Source: Flavobacteriales bacterium
GTDB taxonomy: Bacteria > Bacteroidota > Bacteroidia > Flavobacteriales > Crocinitomicaceae
Direction: 5' to 3'
NCBI GenBank assembly: GCA_947375085.1
Contig: CANCEQ010000120.1
Location: 1-9,467 of the forward strand
DNA length: 9,467 bases
Shown: positions 6,695 through 9,467 of the stretch, in pieces
Layout: each line of letters begins with the position of its first letter
How positions within the stretch are numbered: position 1 is the stretch's first letter
Translations under genes and position numbers: made by a program
The notes under the pieces: generated by a model
Told to the model about the DNA's origin: nothing
The model's input: the letters and a program-made list of their open reading frames with translations, nothing else
Database searches by the model: none

Positions 6695-7795
6695 TTAATT
6701 GTTACAGTTCTCTGAATGATATTTTTTGCCTAATTCAGCACCTAATTCTTCTGCTTTGTGCCAATCGTTACAAGCGCCTTCCATATCTCTCAACATTTCT
6801 TTTGCGATTCCACGATTTACATAAGCTCCTGCATAGTTAGGGTCAAACGAGATAGCATTGTTTGCAAATTCAAATGCTTTTTTATAGTCTTTTTGTTTGA
6901 AATAAATGGCACTTAAATTATCTGCTGCTGCAGCATATTTAGGATTCAACTGAAGTGCTTTTTCGAAATCCTTTTTAGCATCTTCTTTTTTACCTTGCTC
7001 TAATTGATACACTCCTCTGTTGTTGTAAGCTGGAGCATAATTCGCATCAACTGCAATTGCTTTATTAAATGCTGCAATTGCTCCAGGATAATCTTTCATT
7101 TTCTTTTTAGTTGTCCCTATATTATTAAGAACAAAAGCTAATTTAGGATTCTTTTTAATCGCTTCTTCATAATCTAAAATTGCTTTTGGATAATTTGCCA
7201 TCATACGGTGACAACTCCCTCTGTCGTTGTAAGCGAAAGCAAAATTAGGATCAAGTTCGATTGCTTTTGTGAAGTATTTTATCCCCTCAGCATAATCAAC
7301 TTGTAGAAATTTTAAGGTTCCGTAATTATAATAGGCTTTTGGGTTTTTAGGGTCTAATTGAATCGATTTATCGTAATCTTTTTCAGCTTTTAAATAATCA
7401 TTTGTTCCTTGTAAAGCTCTTGCTCTTTGAAAATAAGCTTTCGAATAATTTGGATCGATTGAAATTAACTTGTCTAAAGTTGTAGTTGCTTGTTTGAAAT
7501 TTCCTGCTTCATTTTCAGCAACTCCTTTATTGTAATAAGCGGCTGTAAAATTGGGGTCAAGAGTAAGGGATTTTCCAAATTGTTCAATAGCTCCTAGGTA
7601 ATTTTTTTCTCCAAAAAGTTGAATTCCTTTGTTGTAGAATTCCTGACTTTGAGCAGTTGCTTCATTTTTAAGATTAAGTGCAGAGATCGAGTCTCTATAC
7701 TTTATTTCCTGTGGAGTCAATTCTTCCAACTGAGCCACAGAAGAAAGTGTTACAGCCAAAGAAAGCGATAAGAAAAAGTGATTTTTCATCTTCAT
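6695..7795 (-). CDS. Exported protein of nine TPR units
   Basis: A 366-residue protein with a signal peptide (1-22, MKMKNHFF followed by a hydrophobic stretch ending SSVAQ). After a short linker it consists of nine gapless 34-residue TPR units at 50-83, 84-117, 118-151, 152-185, 186-219, 220-253, 254-287, 288-321 and 322-355, most ending D-P-N-(Y/F) or similar. Only 11 residues follow the last unit, which has the G-A-C-x-D-W-x-K-A-x-E-L-G ending common in Bacteroidota TPR proteins. The units should stack into a superhelix that binds a partner. No enzymatic domain is present. It is the first gene of a two-gene operon with the OmpA-like protein (11-base gap), suggesting a shared envelope complex in the periplasm. 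The ATG at 7795 is taken as the start; the ATG two codons later (7789) would also leave a working signal peptide. Confidence 0.92.
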   Translation of the reverse strand: MKMKNHFFLSLSLAVTLSSVAQLEELTPQEIKYRDSISALNLKNEATAQSQEFYNKGIQLFGEKNYLGAIEQFGKSLTLDPNFTAAYYNKGVAENEAGNFKQATTTLDKLISIDPNYSKAYFQRARALQGTNDYLKAEKDYDKSIQLDPKNPKAYYNYGTLKFLQVDYAEGIKYFTKAIELDPNFAFAYNDRGSCHRMMANYPKAILDYEEAIKKNPKLAFVLNNIGTTKKKMKDYPGAIAAFNKAIAVDANYAPAYNNRGVYQLEQGKKEDAKKDFEKALQLNPKYAAAADNLSAIYFKQKDYKKAFEFANNAISFDPNYAGAYVNRGIAKEMLRDMEGACNDWHKAEELGAELGKKYHSENCNN

Positions 7796-7843
7796 AGTTT
7801 AAAGTTTTAATCTTGGTTTGAACATCCCAAGCAATTAGCGCTC

Positions 7844-7877
7844 CGAAAATACATTTTTTTTAGATATTAAGATACAA
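7844..7877 (-). promoter_or_regulatory. Candidate promoter of the TPR-OmpA operon
   Basis: On the minus strand TATTTTCG (7844-7851) matches TAnnTTTG at all but one fixed base and is preceded by an A-rich stretch, as in many flavobacterial promoters. A TTG at 7875-7877 could be the -33 element, with a 23-base spacer. The leader to the ATG at 7795 would be about 40 bases. The -33 element falls inside repeat copy A, just beyond the U-tract of terminator A, so the promoter starts almost where the upstream transcript ends. Confidence 0.45.
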
Positions 7878-7881
7878 GACC

Positions 7882-7926
7882 AAAAGAAAAAAGACTTATT
7901 CATACTGAAACGTTGAATAAGTCTTT
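7882..7926 (-). terminator. Intrinsic terminator A (second of a tandem pair)
   Basis: A perfect 12-bp stem, arms 7891-7902 and 7914-7925 (13 bp counting 7890/7926), with an 11-base loop. On the minus strand it is followed by TTTTTTCTTTT, a classic U-tract. It lies downstream of terminator B and should stop read-through from the dioxygenase-rhodanese gene before the TPR-OmpA operon. It works in the minus direction only, because no T-run follows the stem on the plus strand. Confidence 0.87.
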
Positions 7927-7978
7927 AAATCTTGAATCTTTTAGTATTGAGTCTAATTAGACCGTAAGATATAAGACT

Positions 7979-8022
7979 AAAAGAAAAAAGACTCATTCAA
8001 ACTGAAACGTTGAATAAGTCTT
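7979..8022 (-). terminator. Intrinsic terminator B (first after the dioxygenase-rhodanese gene)
   Basis: A 12-bp stem, arms 7988-7999 and 8011-8022, with an 11-base loop and a minus-strand U-tract TTTTTTCTTTT. One stem position (7994/8016) is C/A on the plus strand, a mismatch there, but becomes a G-U wobble in minus-strand RNA. The structure is thus preserved only in the direction in which it would terminate the gene ending at 8088. It starts 65 bases after that stop codon. Confidence 0.87.
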
Positions 8023-8025
8023 AAT

Positions 8026-8075
8026 ATCTTGACTCTTTAAATCTTGAGTCTAATATCTAGCGTCTAAAGTCTAAA
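8026..8075. repeat. Degenerate 7-base tandem repeat array
   Basis: Seven units in near-perfect 7-base phase, with one extra base after the second: atcttga, ctcttta, atcttga, gtctaat, atctagc, gtctaaa, gtctaaa. All seven carry TCT at positions 2-4. Related units in the opposite orientation flank the other side of each hairpin (tagatat-taagata-caagacc at 7861-7881; tagaccg-taagata-taagact at 7958-7978). Each hairpin therefore sits between inverted tracts of the same 7-base word. The origin is unknown. It resembles a dispersed intergenic element and does not look coding. Confidence 0.7.
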
Positions 8076-8087
8076 ATATGTAACGTT

Positions 8088-9467
8088 TCACAAAAGAGTT
8101 GTAGGACAAACATAATCCGTTACAGGAATAGAAGTTTTCACAATTGCATTCATTCCTCCAATAACATCTACAAATTTGTGAATTCCGTGTCGTTTTAATA
8201 TAGAAGCTGCAATCATACTTCTATATCCGCCTGCGCAATTTAAAATAAAGTTTGCTTTTACAGGTAATTCTGAAATACGGTTTTCAAATTGGTTTAAAGG
8301 GATATTCATTGAACCTTCAACATGCTCAGATTCAAACTCACTTTTTTTACGAACATCAAATAAAGTAATTCCTCCTAATTTTAATTTTTCTTCTAATTCA
8401 AGAGGTGTGATTCGTTCTACTTTATCGATTTCTTTTCCAGATTTTAACCAAGTGTCAAATCCACCATCTAAATAACCGATAGAATTATCAAAACCAATTC
8501 GTGAAAGTCGAATTAAAGCTTCTTCCTCTTTGTCTGTTGGGCAAACCAAAGCGATTTTGTGATTGATATCTGGAATTAATTCACCTACCCACATTGCGAA
8601 ATTACTATCCAACCCAATGTTTAAACTATTTGGAATAAAGCCAGTTGCAAATTCAGCTGCGGTTCTACAATCAAGAATTAAAATTTCCTTGTGATCGATA
8701 AATGATTCAAAATCGTCAGCTGTTAAAGCTGTTTTTCCTTGTAATAAAACCGTGTCTAAATTTTCGTAACCGTTAATGTTTAATAGCACATTTTTAGGAA
8801 AATAAGCTGGAGGAGGCATCAATCCTTTTAACAAAACCTGTATGAATTCATGTTTTGATAATTCAGGATCTAAAGCATAATTGGTTCTTTTTTGATTACC
8901 TAAAGTATCAGTAGTTTCTTTACTCATCATTTTTCCGCAAGCGCTTCCTGCACCATGGTTTGGATAAACAATTAAGTCATCGCTTAAAGGCATTATTTTT
9001 TCTCTTAAAGAATCATACAAATAACCAGCTAATTTTTCTTCTGTTAAATCTGCTATTACATGTTGAGCTAAATCTGGTCGACCTACATCACCAATAAATA
9101 AGGTGTCGCCAGTAATTATTCCATGCTCTTTTCCATTTTCATCAATTAATAAAAAAGTTGAACTTTCCATTGTATGACCAGGAGTATGGATGACTCTAAC
9201 AGTATAATTCCCGACTTTAAATTCTTGATTATCTTCAGCTACGATCGCTTCAAATGCTGGTTTAGCAGTTGGGCCATAAACAATTTGAGCTCCTGTTTTT
9301 TGAGCTAAATCTAGATGGCCACTTACGAAATCAGCATGAAAATGAGTTTCAAAAACATACTTTATTTTGGCATTGTCAATTTTAGCTTTTTCAATATATG
9401 GCATCACTTCACGTAAAGGATCGAAAATAGCCGCTTCACCATTGTTTTCTAAATAATAAGCTGCGTG
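8088..9467 (-). CDS. Persulfide dioxygenase-like MBL-fold protein with two rhodanese domains (5' end missing)
   Basis: The frame is open to the window edge, so at least 459 residues are visible and probably about 15 N-terminal ones are lost. A GTG at 9407 is not the true start, because the MBL-fold strand GEAAIFDPLREV lies upstream of it. Numbering from the edge, the metal site shows T-H-F-H-A-D-F (His42, His44, Asp46), TPGH (His98), GDTLF (Asp121) and NHG (His171), as in mononuclear-iron persulfide dioxygenases. Phe47 replaces the histidine usual in the HxHxDH motif. The first rhodanese domain (about 250-345) has Cys309 in VCPTDKEEE, without the C-x4-R loop, and may be inactive. The second (about 354-450) has the full loop CAGGYRS with Cys411. 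Such fusions (compare CstB) oxidise low-molecular-weight persulfides to sulfite or thiosulfate in the cytoplasm during sulfide detoxification. Two terminators follow it, making it a separate transcription unit. Confidence 0.92.
   Translation of the reverse strand, partial: HAAYYLENNGEAAIFDPLREVMPYIEKAKIDNAKIKYVFETHFHADFVSGHLDLAQKTGAQIVYGPTAKPAFEAIVAEDNQEFKVGNYTVRVIHTPGHTMESSTFLLIDENGKEHGIITGDTLFIGDVGRPDLAQHVIADLTEEKLAGYLYDSLREKIMPLSDDLIVYPNHGAGSACGKMMSKETTDTLGNQKRTNYALDPELSKHEFIQVLLKGLMPPPAYFPKNVLLNINGYENLDTVLLQGKTALTADDFESFIDHKEILILDCRTAAEFATGFIPNSLNIGLDSNFAMWVGELIPDINHKIALVCPTDKEEEALIRLSRIGFDNSIGYLDGGFDTWLKSGKEIDKVERITPLELEEKLKLGGITLFDVRKKSEFESEHVEGSMNIPLNQFENRISELPVKANFILNCAGGYRSMIAASILKRHGIHKFVDVIGGMNAIVKTSIPVTDYVCPTTLL

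Larger units (their letters stand above)
7868..8053. repeat. Tandem direct repeat, two copies with a 97-bp period
   Basis: Copy A is 7868-7956 and copy B is 7965-8053. Over 89 aligned bases without gaps I count 10 differences; the first 58 bases, containing the hairpin, differ at only 4 positions. Each copy holds one complete terminator hairpin with the same loop core (ACTGAAACGT on the plus strand). The copies arose either by tandem duplication in place or by adjacent insertion of a dispersed element. The tails (7926-7956 and 8023-8053) are less conserved than the hairpin parts, consistent with selection on the hairpins. Confidence 0.9.

Noticed and set aside
6574..6840. Plus-strand ORF of 88 codons across the junction of the two envelope genes
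   Set aside because: Antisense to the signal peptide of one gene and the last TPR of the other, both clearly coding; no domain seen.
7861..8075. CRISPR array
   Set aside because: There are only two long copies, and the short repeats are 7 bases, contiguous and without spacers; the hairpins with U-tracts fit terminators.
8083..8090. ACGTTTCA at the stop codon, the same word (inverted) as in the hairpin loops
   Set aside because: An 8-9 base match without flanking similarity; partly fixed by the stop codon and likely chance.
8088..9407. GTG at 9407 as the true start of the dioxygenase-rhodanese gene
   Set aside because: The same frame stays open to the window edge and encodes GEAAIFDPLREV, a conserved MBL-fold segment, so the start lies outside the window.

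Overview
The window looks like a low-GC Gram-negative of the phylum Bacteroidota, probably Flavobacteriia-like. This is inferred from four things: a PorE-like TPR/beta-propeller/OmpA protein, a persulfide-dioxygenase/rhodanese fusion of a form I associate with this phylum, AT-rich starts without Shine-Dalgarno sequences, and promoter candidates resembling the Bacteroidota TAnnTTTG -7 element. No species can be named. Every supported gene lies on the minus strand, so transcription runs from high to low coordinates.

From the right edge leftwards: (i) 8088-9467 is a persulfide dioxygenase-like metallo-beta-lactamase fused to two rhodanese domains, with its 5' end cut by the window edge. (ii) 7861-8075 is a structured intergenic region. 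It holds a tandem duplication (97-bp period) in which each copy carries a strong hairpin plus U-tract terminator, flanked by degenerate 7-base repeats. (iii) 6695-7795 and 4614-6683 form a two-gene operon for exported envelope proteins: a nine-unit TPR protein and a TPR/PD40/OmpA protein. A 16-bp perfect hairpin (4553-4597) ends it. (iv) 228-4379 is a compact four-gene cassette: DltA-like adenylating ligase, acyl carrier protein, MBOAT O-acyltransferase, and a DltD/AlgJ-like SGNH-fold protein. (v) At the left edge only the first ten codons of a further gene are visible (1-30), behind a plausible promoter.

The cassette is the most interesting part. Its logic matches the Gram-positive dlt system: activate an amino acid, load it on a carrier protein, pass it through a membrane MBOAT, and deliver it to an extracytoplasmic acceptor. 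A Gram-negative has no teichoic acid, so the acceptor must be something else, such as a surface polysaccharide, lipid A/LPS or another lipid. The parts are a mixture: the ligase keeps DltA-type pocket residues, the MBOAT is closer in length to AlgI than to DltB, and the carrier protein does not carry the DltC motif. The SGNH-like partner appears to have lost or replaced all three catalytic positions (Ser to Cys, Asp to Ser, His to Gln by eye alignment). The cassette is also visibly more AT-rich than the genes to its right. The proposed substrate and acceptor are inference.
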